DNA of 64,000 nucleotides from Billgrantia tianxiuensis (GCF_009834345.1 NZ_CP035042.1:930001-994000); one strand, 5' to 3'. Positions 33,888 to 43,981 are shown, counted from the first letter of the stretch. Numbers and translations: made by a program. The notes: generated from the sequence alone by a model not told the origin.

Positions 33888-33978
33888 GTGCGTCGATGGG
33901 TGCTTCGGAGACTGCATTGTGGCGCTCCCGGCTGGGTTACACTGAAGTCCCTACGGACAGAAACCGGCGGTTCCCGCC

Positions 33979-34995
33979 ATGTCGATGCACAAACCCACCA
34001 TTGCGCTGCTGGCGATTCCCGAAGTGGCGGCTTCCACCCTCTACGGCGTTTACGACGTCTTCTCCTCGGCGGGGCGCGACTGGCCTGCCCTGATCGAGGG
34101 CAAGCCCGGCGAGTCGCTATTCGTACCCAGGGTGGTGGCACGTAGCGGTACGCATGAAATGACCGTCGCCAACGGGGTGCGCATCGTTCCTGATGCCGGC
34201 CTGGACTGGGTGCCCGACGTGGTGTGTATACCCGAGATCATGCTGCCGCCCGATGCGGTGCTCGAGGGCCGCTATAGCGAGGAGATTGCATGGATCAAGC
34301 GCTGTCATGCTGCTGGCGCCATCCTGGCGACCGCCTGCTCGGGTGCCCTGTTGCTGGCTGAGTCTGGGCTGTTGCGGGGCGAGGATGCCACCACGCATTG
34401 GGCCTACTGCGATGTGCTGGGGCGCTATCCGGGCGTGCGGGTGCATCCGCACCGCGCGCTGGTGATCGGCGGCATCGGGAGTCGCCTGGTCATGGCGGGG
34501 GGCGGTACTTCCTGGAACGATCTGGCGCTCTACCTCGTCGCCCGCCTGGCCGGTATCGACGAGGCGATGAATATCGCCAAGCTGTTCTTGATCGATTGGC
34601 ATGCCGCCGGTCAGCTTCCCTTTGCCATGCTTGCGCGCACCCGCCAGTGCGAGGATGCCGTCATCGCTCGCTGCCAGACGTGGGTGGCCGAGCACTACGA
34701 TGAGCCTTCTCCTGTGGCCTCGCTGATCGAGGTTTCGGGGCTGAGCGAGCGCAGCTTTCACCGCCGCTTCAGGAAGGCCACCGGCCTGACGCCCACGGAA
34801 TACGTGCACACCCTGCGCCTGGAAGAGGCCAAGCAGATGCTGGAGACCGAGGCCACTCCCGTGGATGCCATTGCCGAGGCCGTGGGCTATGAAGACGGCG
34901 CCTTCTTCGGCCGGCTGTTCCGACGCAAGGTGGGACTGACGCCGGCCCAGTACCGGCGTCGCTTTGGCGGACTGAGAAAGGCGCTGTCGGGGTGA
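33979..34995 (+). CDS. GlxA-family regulator (DJ-1/PfpI domain + AraC HTH)
   Basis: 338 residues. N-terminal DJ-1/PfpI-like domain with the nucleophile-elbow region AILATACSGALLLAESGLL, then a C-terminal AraC double HTH (VASLIEVSGLSERSFHRRFRKATG and VDAIAEAVGYEDGAFFGRLFRRKVG). The ligand is unknown. It is divergent from the methyltransferase and may control it through the tandem repeats at 33858-33887. Confidence 0.9.
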   Translation: MSMHKPTIALLAIPEVAASTLYGVYDVFSSAGRDWPALIEGKPGESLFVPRVVARSGTHEMTVANGVRIVPDAGLDWVPDVVCIPEIMLPPDAVLEGRYSEEIAWIKRCHAAGAILATACSGALLLAESGLLRGEDATTHWAYCDVLGRYPGVRVHPHRALVIGGIGSRLVMAGGGTSWNDLALYLVARLAGIDEAMNIAKLFLIDWHAAGQLPFAMLARTRQCEDAVIARCQTWVAEHYDEPSPVASLIEVSGLSERSFHRRFRKATGLTPTEYVHTLRLEEAKQMLETEATPVDAIAEAVGYEDGAFFGRLFRRKVGLTPAQYRRRFGGLRKALSG

Positions 34996-35009
34996 CGGAA
35001 GCGAGCCGC

Positions 35010-35468
35010 TTACTTGGGCTGGTAGCTGCCGGCCTGCGCGGCAAAGCTGATCGACAGGCGGTTCCAGGCGTTGATGGTGCAGATCGCCAGGGTGAGGTCG
35101 GCCAGGCCCTTCGCGGAGAAGTGCTCGCGGGTGGCCTCGAACAGGGCGTCGTCGATGCCGTTCCCGGCGATCAGGGTATTGGCCTCGGCCCAGGCCAGGG
35201 CGGCGCGTTCGCGCGGGGAGTAGAAGGGCGTTTCGCGCCAGGCGCTCAGGGCGTAGAGCCGCTGCTCGGTTTCACCGGCCTTGCGTGCGTCCTTGGTATG
35301 CATGTCGATGCAGTAGGCACAGCCGTTGATCTGCGAGACGCGGGTGTAGACCAGTGCCAGCAGGCCATCGCCAAGTTCACCCGCTTCCGCTGCCTTGTGA
35401 ACGTGGTTCTGCAGCTCGAGCATGGCCTTGAGGCCGTCGGGACTGGCGGAATAGTAGTTCATGCGCAT
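35010..35468 (-). CDS. Carboxymuconolactone decarboxylase / AhpD-like protein
   Basis: 152 residues from ATG 35468 (GGAG eight bases upstream). The AhpD-like core has the redox CxxC motif: INGCAYCIDMHTKDARKAGE. Such proteins act as alkylhydroperoxidase or disulfide partners. A longer frame upstream overlaps the NDH-2 gene and is not real. It is convergent with the GlxA-type regulator and lies downstream of ndh. Confidence 0.9.
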   Translation of the reverse strand: MRMNYYSASPDGLKAMLELQNHVHKAAEAGELGDGLLALVYTRVSQINGCAYCIDMHTKDARKAGETEQRLYALSAWRETPFYSPRERAALAWAEANTLIAGNGIDDALFEATREHFSAKGLADLTLAICTINAWNRLSISFAAQAGSYQPK

Positions 35469-35542
35469 GGGTGGGGCTCCGTAAGGGTTGGAAGCCCCCA
35501 CCCTAGCGCGGTGGTTATCGCCTCGATTGTAGATTTTCGACC

Positions 35543-36841
35543 TCAGTGCAGCTTCATGCGGGGGCGGATGAAGCGGTTGAGCCCGTCCGAGAGCAGAATG
35601 AGCGCGGTCTTGGCGGTGCCGTGAATGGCGCGCTGGTGCATGCGATAGAGCGAGGCGTAGAAGAACTTGGCCAGGCGCCCCTCGATGAACAGGCTGCGCG
35701 CCGAGGCGCCGCGCATCAGGCTGCCGATCGCCTCGAAGTGAGCCAGCGAGATGAGCGAGCCGCGGTCGCGGTAGCGGAACGGCTTGAGCGTACCGTTGTC
35801 GATCCGGGCGAGTAGGTTCTTGTAGAGCCGCTGCGCCTGCTGATGGGCGGCCTGCGCTCGTGGCGGTACCACGCTGCCGTCCGGCTGCGGGCAGCTGGCG
35901 CAGTCGCCGAGCACGAAGATGTTGGGGTCGTCGATGCTTTGCAGGGTTGGCTCCACCTGAATACGCTGGTTGCGGTCCAGAGTCAGGCCCAGGTCGCGCA
36001 GCACGTTGGGTGCCTTTATTCCGGCAGCCCAGACGTTGAGGTCCGTGTCGATGCGCTCCTCGTCGGCGGTGACGATGGCGTTCTCCTCCACGCACACCAC
36101 CCGGGTGTTGGTATGCACCCGTACGCCGAGGCGTTCCAGCTCGCTGCGCACGGCGCTGCGAATGCGCTCGGGCAGGGCTGGCAGCACGTCCGGTGCCGCT
36201 TCGATCAGGTGAACTTCCAGGTGGCGGCTGTCCATCTCGGTGAAGCCGTAGCTGTGCAGCATGCGCGAGGCGTCGTAGAGCTCCGCCGCCAGCTCCACCC
36301 CGGTGGCGCCGGCACCGACGATGCCCACCGTGAGGTGCGGATGCTCTCGCCGCTCGGGGTCGCTGTAGCGCAGGAAGGTATTGAGCATATCGCGCCGGAA
36401 GGCCTCGGCCTGGGCCGGGCTATCGAGGAAATGGCAGTGCTCGGCAACGCCGGGGGTGCCGAAATCGTTGCTCACACTGCCCAGCGCCAGCACCAGCAGG
36501 TCGTAGTCCAGGCTGCGGGCCGGCAGCACTTCCACACCGTGGTCGTCGAGCACCGGGGCCAGGCGCAACTGGCGGGCGTCGCGGTCGAGGCCCTCGAGCG
36601 TGCCGCGCTGGAAGCGGTATCCATTAAGCTGGGCATGGCTCTGATAGGAGATCTCGTCGATGCTGGAGTCGAGCGCGCCGGTGGCGACCTCATGCAGCAG
36701 TGGCTTCCAGATATGGGTCGGGTTGCGGTCGATCAGCGTGATCTCGGCCTTGCCGCGTCGCCCCAGGCGCCGGCCGAGGCGAGTGACCAGCTCCAGCCCG
36801 CCGGCACCACCGCCGACCACCACGATTCGTGTTCCGTCCAT
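35543..36841 (-). CDS. ndh: Type II NADH dehydrogenase (NDH-2)
   Basis: 432 residues. Two dinucleotide-binding folds: RIVVVGGGAGGLELVTRLG for FAD and LTVGIVGAGATGVELAAEL for NADH. Other motifs are IWKPLLHEVATG, NVWAAGIKAPNVL and IFVLGDCASCPQPDGSVVPP. The C-terminal amphipathic part (RGSLISLAHFEAIGSL onward) would attach it to the membrane. It passes electrons from NADH to quinone without pumping protons. It faces an AraC gene. Confidence 0.92.
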   Translation of the reverse strand: MDGTRIVVVGGGAGGLELVTRLGRRLGRRGKAEITLIDRNPTHIWKPLLHEVATGALDSSIDEISYQSHAQLNGYRFQRGTLEGLDRDARQLRLAPVLDDHGVEVLPARSLDYDLLVLALGSVSNDFGTPGVAEHCHFLDSPAQAEAFRRDMLNTFLRYSDPERREHPHLTVGIVGAGATGVELAAELYDASRMLHSYGFTEMDSRHLEVHLIEAAPDVLPALPERIRSAVRSELERLGVRVHTNTRVVCVEENAIVTADEERIDTDLNVWAAGIKAPNVLRDLGLTLDRNQRIQVEPTLQSIDDPNIFVLGDCASCPQPDGSVVPPRAQAAHQQAQRLYKNLLARIDNGTLKPFRYRDRGSLISLAHFEAIGSLMRGASARSLFIEGRLAKFFYASLYRMHQRAIHGTAKTALILLSDGLNRFIRPRMKLH

Positions 36842-36993
36842 GTATGGCTCCGTTAAGATGAATGTGCAATTGAGAAAAGGGTGTCCCTACTGTACCGCTG
36901 GAATTTGAGAATCGTCGTATTTTTTCCGAGATGTGGTCCGTCGCGACTGGCCCGTCCGGATGGTTCTTCCTTGGTCGCTGAAAGGCTTCGAAT

Positions 36994-37887
36994 ATGAGTG
37001 AAGCTCCCCGGCCACGCCTGGCTGGCAAAACCGGTATTGGGAATCTTCGGTCTGCACCGCAGGCGTCGAGCGGCCTTGTGCTTCAGCAAGTCGCGCCCAG
37101 TGGGAAGCTGCGCCCCTACGTGCAGTGCTACTGGCAGGCGAGGGGGCAGAGTGCTGGCGAACCGACGGGGGTGGAGCTGTTGCATCCGGATGGCGGCATG
37201 GGGCTGCTGTTCAACTTCGGCGGCGCGCTGGAACGCGACGGCGAGCGACTGTGGGGCACCTGCTGGGCCGATGGCCCCAAACGCCGCACGGCACGACTGG
37301 CGGTAGACGGCACGCTCGATCTGCTCGGGGTGCACTTTCAGCCGGGCATGGCGTATCCGTTCATTGGCGAGGCGCTATCGAGCCTGGCGGGTGAAGCGCT
37401 CACGCCCGGCGAGGCCCTGCGCCGGCTCGAACTCGAGGCGCTGCACGAGCGGCTGCTTGAGACACCTGCTCTGGCGGGGCGTATTGTGCTGCTGGAGAAT
37501 TATCTTGCTGAGAGATTGCAGCGGCACGGCGCACCGGAGGTGCCGGCCCTGAGGACATCGCTTGCCTGGCTACAACGCCACCAAGGCCAGGCCAGTATCG
37601 CCGCGCTGGTGGAGGAGCTGCCGTTCGGCCAGCGCCGCCTGGAGCGGTTGTTCCAGCACCATGTGGGTCTCTCGCCCAAGCGCTACGCCCGTCTGCTGCG
37701 TGTCGCCCACAGTCGCCAGCTGATCAAGCAGGGTGGGGCAACCGCTTTGCTGACAGATACCGCCTTCGTCGCCGGCTACTTCGACCAGGCCCACTTCATC
37801 CACGACTTCAAGGCCGTGACCGGCCTGACGCCGGGCGGCTATCTCGACCATGTGCGGCGGCGTTACGGTCGAGAGGGCCAACCGTAG
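36994..37887 (+). CDS. AraC family regulator with DUF6597-like sensor domain
   Basis: 297 residues. The N-terminal domain starts QQVAPSGKLRPYVQCYWQARG and includes LLGVHFQPGMAYPFIG, the usual form of this AraC group. The C-terminal HTH has IAALVEELPFGQRRLERLFQHHVGLSPKRYARLLR and AFVAGYFDQAHFIHDFKAVTGLTP. The ligand is unknown. It is divergent from ndh. Confidence 0.88.
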   Translation: MSEAPRPRLAGKTGIGNLRSAPQASSGLVLQQVAPSGKLRPYVQCYWQARGQSAGEPTGVELLHPDGGMGLLFNFGGALERDGERLWGTCWADGPKRRTARLAVDGTLDLLGVHFQPGMAYPFIGEALSSLAGEALTPGEALRRLELEALHERLLETPALAGRIVLLENYLAERLQRHGAPEVPALRTSLAWLQRHQGQASIAALVEELPFGQRRLERLFQHHVGLSPKRYARLLRVAHSRQLIKQGGATALLTDTAFVAGYFDQAHFIHDFKAVTGLTPGGYLDHVRRRYGREGQP

Positions 37888-37939
37888 GCCGGCGTAGCGC
37901 CTCAGCCGAGCAGGGCGCAGCGCTGATGAGGCTCACACT

Positions 37940-38671
37940 CTATCTCGCTGATTCGTACTCGTCGTGGCGTTTCACCCAGTCCATCAGGTTGTGGTGGGGA
38001 CCCGTTTCGTTACGGCCCTTTGGCGTCATGTCGAGCAGCATATAGGTGCTGTCGACGAGTTCGTCGCCGCGCCCGTAGGTCGAATAGGTGTGGAAGATAT
38101 CTCCGCTGGTATCGCGGTAGAACACGCTGAGGCCGCTCAGATCCTCGATCGAGACGTTGCTTGTGGCGTAGTTGTAAGTGACCTCGCCCTTGGCGATCTC
38201 TTCAGGCCGGAACGAGACATGGAAGTCGTAATTGAAGTCGCTGCCATATGAAGATACCCACTTTGCACGCCAGCCCATGCGCTGGCGGTAGGCCTCGATC
38301 TCGGCGAGTGGAGCACGAGAGACCCGTACCAGGCTCACATCGTGATGCTTGAGATGCACCAGCGTGCCTTCGATATGATCGGCAGCGAAGGAACAGCCGA
38401 TGCAGCCCGCTTCCCAACCGGGGCCGAACATGAAGTGATGGACGATTAACTGGCTGCGCCCGTCGAACAGATCGGCGAGCGTCATGTGGCCACCGAGCGT
38501 ATCGAAGACATATTCCTTCTCGATCTTCACCCACGGCAAGGCGCGACGTTTGGCGCTTAGGTCGTCGCGCAGGCGGGTGAGCTCCTTTTCCCTTGCCAAC
38601 AGTTCCTTGCGGGCGGTTAGCCATTTTTCGCGGGATACGACGGGGTGGGACATTTCATCATGCACTGACAT
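37940..38671 (-). CDS. DUF899 family thioredoxin-like protein (second copy)
   Basis: 243 residues from ATG 38671 (AGGAGG upstream). Family marks: REKWLTARKELLAREKELTRLRD, DLFDGRSQLIVHHFMFGP, GWEAGCIGCSF and the closing KRHDEYE. The CIGC pair matches the CDGC pair of the copy at 2766-3473; overall the two are clearly related but not recent duplicates. It is divergent from a MarR-GNAT gene, with a long palindrome between. Confidence 0.9.
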   Translation of the reverse strand: MSVHDEMSHPVVSREKWLTARKELLAREKELTRLRDDLSAKRRALPWVKIEKEYVFDTLGGHMTLADLFDGRSQLIVHHFMFGPGWEAGCIGCSFAADHIEGTLVHLKHHDVSLVRVSRAPLAEIEAYRQRMGWRAKWVSSYGSDFNYDFHVSFRPEEIAKGEVTYNYATSNVSIEDLSGLSVFYRDTSGDIFHTYSTYGRGDELVDSTYMLLDMTPKGRNETGPHHNLMDWVKRHDEYESAR

Positions 38672-38760
38672 GAGGATTCCTCCTGTGCTGACGTTGCACG
38701 AGGTAGTCGTCCTGCGGGGGCTGGATTCGACAGGTGGGCAGTGTTGCACTTGTTGACATG

Positions 38761-38796
38761 ATTGCTAAAAGCAACTAATTATTTGCTTTAGGCAAT
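38761..38796. promoter_or_regulatory. MarR-type operator between DUF899 and MarR-GNAT genes
   Basis: ATTGCTAAAAGCAA (38761-38774) and TTGCTTTAGGCAAT (38783-38796) are inverted copies matching at 12 of 14 positions. The arms contain the TTGC..GCAA pattern often bound by MarR dimers. Confidence 0.68.
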
Positions 38797-38813
38797 CAAA
38801 GAGAGAGTCTCCC

Positions 38814-39737
38814 ATGAGCGCAGAGCAAGACCTAAACGAGCGGGCCGGGACCGTACGCAGCTTCAATCGTTTCTACACGCGGCAGATTGGGGTCTTGCAC
38901 GAGCACCTTCTGGAGAGCCAGTTCTCGCTGACGGAAGTCCGCATCCTGTACGAGCTGGCGCACCGGCCGATGCTTACCAGCGCCGATATCTGCCGCGAGC
39001 TTGGTCTCAACGCCGGCTATGTGAGCCGGGTGCTGAAGGGCTTCGAAAAGCAGGGGCTCATTACCAAGACCCCCTCGCCCTCCGACAGACGGGCGGCGCA
39101 GCTACAGCTCACGGATCAGGGACTGGCGACATTCCGGCCGCTGGACGAGGCTTCGCAACGCGAGGTCGTCGGCATGCTGAAGCAGCTCACGGAGCCGGAG
39201 CAGCATCAGTTGATCGAAGCAATGAACCGGATCAGGCGGCTGCTCGGAGAAGCCGGCTCGAGTTATCTGCTGCGCGACCCACAGCCTGGCGACATGGGCT
39301 GGATCGTACACCGGCAGGCGGTGCTCTACGCGCAGGAGTACGGCTGGAACGAGGAGTACGAAGCGTTGATCGCGGAGATCGTAGCCAAGTACCTGCGCAA
39401 TTTCGATCCGCGCTGGGAGCGGTGCTGGATCGCCGAAAAGGATGGGGTCGTCGTTGGGTCGGTGTTCGTCGTCCGGGAAGACGACGCGACCGCAAAGCTG
39501 CGGCTGCTCTACGTCGACCCCTCTGCCCGTGGGCATGGCATCGGCAGCCGCTTGGTGGATGAGTGTCTCAGGTTCGCCCGCCAGGTCGGCTACCGGAAGA
39601 TGATGCTGTGGACCAACAGCGTACTGACCGATGCGCGCCGGCTCTATGAAAAAGCAGGATTCGAACTGGTGGAGGAAGAGCCCCATCACAGCTTCGGCAA
39701 GGATCTGGTAGGCCAGGTTTGGAGTCGTGAGCTGTAG
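38814..39737 (+). CDS. MarR-GNAT fusion protein (HTH regulator + acetyltransferase)
   Basis: 307 residues. The N-terminal MarR winged helix (LTSADICRELGLNAGYVSRVLKGFEKQGLI, wing SPSDRRAAQLQLT) is followed from about residue 150 by a GNAT domain with LLYVDPSARGHGIGSRLVDECLRFARQ, the acetyl-CoA loop. Such fusions are common; the acetyltransferase may act on the inducer. It faces the DUF899 gene, its likely target. Confidence 0.9.
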   Translation: MSAEQDLNERAGTVRSFNRFYTRQIGVLHEHLLESQFSLTEVRILYELAHRPMLTSADICRELGLNAGYVSRVLKGFEKQGLITKTPSPSDRRAAQLQLTDQGLATFRPLDEASQREVVGMLKQLTEPEQHQLIEAMNRIRRLLGEAGSSYLLRDPQPGDMGWIVHRQAVLYAQEYGWNEEYEALIAEIVAKYLRNFDPRWERCWIAEKDGVVVGSVFVVREDDATAKLRLLYVDPSARGHGIGSRLVDECLRFARQVGYRKMMLWTNSVLTDARRLYEKAGFELVEEEPHHSFGKDLVGQVWSREL

Positions 39738-39748
39738 TGTCCACACTC

Positions 39749-42700
39749 TCATCGCGAAGCATGCCCTGGCGATGGCCGAATGCCGAACAGCAGGGCGTAG
39801 AGCACCGGCACCGCGACCAGGGTGAGCAGCGTGGCGAAGGCGAGCCCGCCCATGATCGTTGCCGCCATGCTGGCGAAGAAGGCGTCGCCGAGCAGGGGTA
39901 GCATGCCGAGGATGGTGGTGCCGGCAGCCAGTACCACCGGCCGCAGGCGGCTGATGCTGGCTTCCACCACGGCCGGGCCGCCGGGCTTGCCCTCGCGGAT
40001 CTGGGCGTCGATCTCGTCGAGCAGCACGATACCGTTCTTCATCAGCATGCCGGAGAGGCTGAGCAGCCCGAGCAGCGCCGTGAAGGTGAACGGCATGCCG
40101 CTGGCCAGCAGCCCGATCACCACGCCGCAGATCGACATGGGTACCACCAGCCACAGGATCAGCGGCTGGCGCCACTTGCCGAACAGCAGCACGCTGATCA
40201 CCAGCATGGCGAGAAAACCCAACGGCAACTGGGCACGCAGCGAGGCCCGCGAGCGGCCGGAGGCCTCGTACTCGCCGCCCCACTCCAGGCGATAACCGAG
40301 GGGCAGGGGAATCGCTTCGATGGGCGCGCGAATGCGTGAAAGGCCCTCGCTGGCGGTAACGCCACTCACCGTACTGGCCTGAACTGTCAGGGTGCGCATG
40401 CGGTCGCGGCGGCGGATGACACTCTCCTCACTGGTGGTGTCGAAACGCTCGATGATCTGCCGCAGCGGGATAGGTACGTTGCCATTGGCGCTTTCCAACT
40501 GCCTCTGATGCAGGCGCGTCACGTCCAGGCGCTCGTGCTCGGGTGGGCGCAGCACGATGGGAAGCAGGCGATCGTTTTCGCGATAGAGGGCTGCCTGAAT
40601 ACCGGTGGTGGCGAACTGTAGTGCGCGCATGGCCGTGTCGCGCTGAACTCCCGCCATGCGAGCGCGCTCCTCGTCGAATACCGGCTCGAGCACCAGTTCG
40701 CGCTGGCGCCAGTCGTCGACGATGTCCGTCACCAAGGGCTCGCGCTCCATGATTGCCTTGGCCTGGTCGCCCAGGTAGCGCAGCATGACCGGATCGGGGC
40801 CTGAGAAGCGTGCTTCGATACTGACGACGTTGGGCCCGAACATGAGGCGCTCGATCCTGGCCTGCGCATCGGGGTGATGCACGTCGAGCCGCTGCCGCAG
40901 CCGTGCTGCCAGCGGTTCTATCTGGTCGCGCTCGGCCGTGCGGATCATGAACAGACCGTAGCTGGAGCTGGGCCGTTCCGGTGTATAGGTGAGCACGAAG
41001 CGACTGGCGCCGCGCCCCACGAACTGCGTTACCGACAGCACTTCCGGCTGCGCGCGCAGAAAATCATCGAGACCCTGCATGTGACGGTCCGTCGCGCGAA
41101 TGTCGGTGCCTTGGGGCAGCTGGTAGTGCAGGAAGAAGATGGGCGTATTCGAGGCGGGGAAGAAGGCCTGCTTGACGAAACCGAAGGCGAAGATGCAGCC
41201 GGCGGTGAACAGGATGAGGCTCAGCAGTGTAAGCAGGCGCCAGCGCAGCACGCCCTCGAGCAGCCGGCGATAGCCTCGATAGAGCCTGCCCGTGTAGGGC
41301 GTCTTGGCTTCGTGCACCGTTCTCAGCAGATAGTGCCCCAGCAGGGGCGTGACGGTGATGGCCAGTACCCAACTCAGCAGCAGCGAAACGGCGATCACCG
41401 CAAACAGGGAGAAGAGCAGGTCGCCGGTGGTGTCGGGCGAGAGGCCGATGCCGGCAAACGCCATGATGCCGATGACCGTGGCGCCGAGCAGCGGTATCTG
41501 GGTGCGTTTGGCGGCGTCGCTGGCGGCGTCGCGGGCATTGGCTCCCCGCTGCATGCCGACCAGCATGCCTTCGGTCACCACGATGGCGTTGTCGACCAGC
41601 ATGCCCATGGCGATGATCAGCGCGCCCAGCGAGATGCGCTCCATCTCGAGGCCGAGCATGCGCATGAACAGCAGCGTACCGAGTACCGTCAGCAGCAGGG
41701 TAGCACCCACCACCAGGCCGGCCCGCCAGCCCATGAACAGACACAGCACGCCGATGACGATCATCACGGCCAGCGCCAAGTTGACGAGAAAGCTGCCGAT
41801 GGCATCGTCGACCACCCGGTGCTGCTCGTAGATCGGATGGAGCTCGACGCCCAGCGGTATTCGTTCCTGTAGCTCGTGCAAGCGGGCGTCCACCGCCTGG
41901 CCAACCTCGACGATGTTGACGTCGGCCACCCCGGCCACGGCAAGCGTGAAGGCGGGCTCTCCATTGAAGCGGATCAGGTGGTCGGGCAGCTCGGTTGCGC
42001 TGCGCCGGATCGTGGCGATATCGCCCAGGCGGATCTGCTCGGTGGTGCCGGGGCGACCGATGCGCAGCTCCTCCAGGTGAGCGGGGCTAGCCAACTGTTG
42101 GGAGAAGGCGATGCGCAGGCGGCGCTCATCCTGGGTAATGGCACCGCTCTCGGCGATGGCGCTGGCAGCGCGCAGGGTTTCGATCACCTGCTCCAGCGGT
42201 ACGCCGAGGCTGGCCAGGCGCTCGCTGTCGAGATCGACGTACAAGGCCTCGCTGCGCTCGCCGGCGGTAGTGACCTTGGCGACGCCGCTCACCGTCAGCA
42301 GCTCCCGACGCAGGAACCTCGACAGGTCGCGGATTTCCGCATCGCTTAGTTCCGGCGTGGTGATTGCGTAGTAGATACCGTAGACGTCGCCGAAGTCGTC
42401 GTTGACCAGGGAAGGGCCGGCGCCCGGGGCAGGCTGGCCTGGGCATCGCCGATCTTGCGGCGCAGTTCGTCCCAGAGCTGCGGCATGTTGCGGCTGGGAT
42501 AGGCGCGCTTGATCTCGACCTCGACCTCGGAGATGCCAGGGCGTGAGCGCGAGCGAACGTAGTCGACGGCCGGTAGCTGCTGGATGGCCGATTCCAGCCT
42601 CTCGGTGACCTCCTGTTCGACCTGCTCGGCATTCGCCCCGGGGTAGGGTGTGGTGATGATGGCGGTCTTGAGGGTGAACGAGGGATCTTCCAGCCGGCCC

Positions 42701-42794
42701 AGGGTCAGCATTGCCCACAGGCCCCCAACAAGCAGGCCAGAATGATCAGCCAGGTCTGGACGGGGCGGTCGATGGCGGTGCGGGCGATGTCCAT
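39749..42794 (-). pseudogene. RND efflux transporter permease, two frameshifts
   Basis: The gene starts at ATG 42794, 9 nt after the MFP stop, with MDIARTAIDRPVQTW. One missing G in a run of five (plus-strand C at 42722-42726) breaks it before LWAMLTLGRLEDPSFTLKTA. A second missing C (plus-strand G run at 42426-42429) breaks it before GAGPSLVNDDFGDVYG. With both restored the protein is about 1015 residues, the normal RND size, and every other part is intact. This includes the central membrane block with GMLVDNAIVVTEGML and the C-terminal block GILVLLDEID-like region. It is an inner-membrane proton-driven pump partnered by the MFP gene. No outer-membrane channel gene is nearby. Confidence 0.88.
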
Positions 42795-42803
42795 GAACGT
42801 GTC

Positions 42804-43892
42804 CTAGTCGAGGCGCGCTTGGGGCCTGACCCGCATGCCGTCGCGCAGCAGGTGGGTGCCGGAAGTGACGATCGGCTCGCCTGCCGCCAGGCCGTCGAGC
42901 ACCGTCACACGGTCAGGCAATGCAGCGCCGAGGGTAACGGGGCGCGGCGTTACCGTTTGCGACTCGGGATCGAACCGCCAGACGCGCATCTCGCCGTCGT
43001 TGCCGGGGTCCAGCGCCGCAAGCGGTACCGTGACGCCGGATGGCTCGGAGTCGAGCCGAGTGACGACGAGATTCGCGGTCATGCCGGGCAACAGCTCGAG
43101 CGAGTCTGGACGAGGCAGGGCTACGCTGACCGGATAGCTTTGCCCTACCGGGTCGGCCTGGGGGCGGTGCTCCCGATAGCGGACCGGGAAGCGCCGTTCG
43201 GGAGCGGCCTCGAAGATGGCCTCCATTCGGTACGCCTCGGGGTGCTCGAGGAGGGCGCTGAGCCGCTCGGGCACATGAAAGCGCAGGCGAAGCTCGCTCA
43301 TGTCCTGCACGCGCAATATCGGCGTGTTCGCGGCCACGGTGGCGAAAGGTTCGGCCAGCCTGCGGGTCACCAGAGCGTCGAAGGGAGCTTCGAGGCGGGC
43401 GTAGGCGAGCTGTCGGCGAGCCTGCTCGAGCGCCACGGTCTGGGTATGAAATTCGGCCTCTGCCTGCTCGAAACTCGCCGTCGAGGCGGCGTTCTGGGTA
43501 TGCAGCCGGCGCAGGCGCTCGTACTCCCGCCGGGCCTGCTCATGCCGCGTCTCCACCTGGCGCAGCGCCAGTTCGAAGTCGGTGGTATCAAGCATCGCCA
43601 AGGTTTCGCCGTGTGGTACGAAGGCGCCTTCGCGTGGGCCTTGCTCGAGGAGTTGGCCGCCCACCTGGAAGGCCAGATCGACAGTGCTGACGGCTTCAAC
43701 ACGGGCAACGAAACGGTGGCTCGGCGCAGGGAGCGACATGGCGTTTTCCACCCGCACCGGGCGTATCACCTCCTCGCTGTCGGTGCTGGCGCCCTCGGTG
43801 CAGGCGGTAAGACCCAGCGCGACCGACAAGAAAAGCAGAATACGTGGCCATCTGGGCAGTGTGAGTAGGAGTTGAAACGCCATCGGGAGCAT
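42804..43892 (-). CDS. RND efflux periplasmic adaptor (membrane fusion protein)
   Basis: 362 residues. A lipoprotein signal with lipobox LTAC precedes the mature part. Then a lipoyl-like half (VDLAFQVGGQLLEQGPREGAFV), a coiled-coil hairpin (ALRQVETRHEQARREYERLRRLHTQ and onward), a second half (LARLEAPFDALV-type), and a beta-barrel domain. It bridges the RND pump to an outer-membrane channel. It is the first gene of the pair and faces the TetR gene with two operators in between. Confidence 0.9.
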   Translation of the reverse strand: MLPMAFQLLLTLPRWPRILLFLSVALGLTACTEGASTDSEEVIRPVRVENAMSLPAPSHRFVARVEAVSTVDLAFQVGGQLLEQGPREGAFVPHGETLAMLDTTDFELALRQVETRHEQARREYERLRRLHTQNAASTASFEQAEAEFHTQTVALEQARRQLAYARLEAPFDALVTRRLAEPFATVAANTPILRVQDMSELRLRFHVPERLSALLEHPEAYRMEAIFEAAPERRFPVRYREHRPQADPVGQSYPVSVALPRPDSLELLPGMTANLVVTRLDSEPSGVTVPLAALDPGNDGEMRVWRFDPESQTVTPRPVTLGAALPDRVTVLDGLAAGEPIVTSGTHLLRDGMRVRPQARLD

Positions 43893-43896
43893 TTTG

Positions 43897-43944
43897 TTAA
43901 CGCCGTTAATAGATCTGGCTTGAATGTATTGTTAACGCTGTTAA
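43897..43944. promoter_or_regulatory. Two TetR operators before the RND operon
   Basis: TTAACGCCGTTAA (43897-43909) and TTAACGCTGTTAA (43932-43944) are near-identical inverted repeats with a 3-nt centre, 35 bp apart. They fill the 89-nt gap between the adaptor gene and the divergent TetR gene. Confidence 0.8.
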
Positions 43945-43981
43945 TATGTCAAGCGACAAGTGACACGAAGCGAGAGTTTGC

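Noticed and set aside
35469..36095. N-terminal extension of the AhpD-like protein
   Set aside because: It overlaps ndh antisense, is Arg/His-rich and low in family features; ATG 35468 has a good ribosome site.
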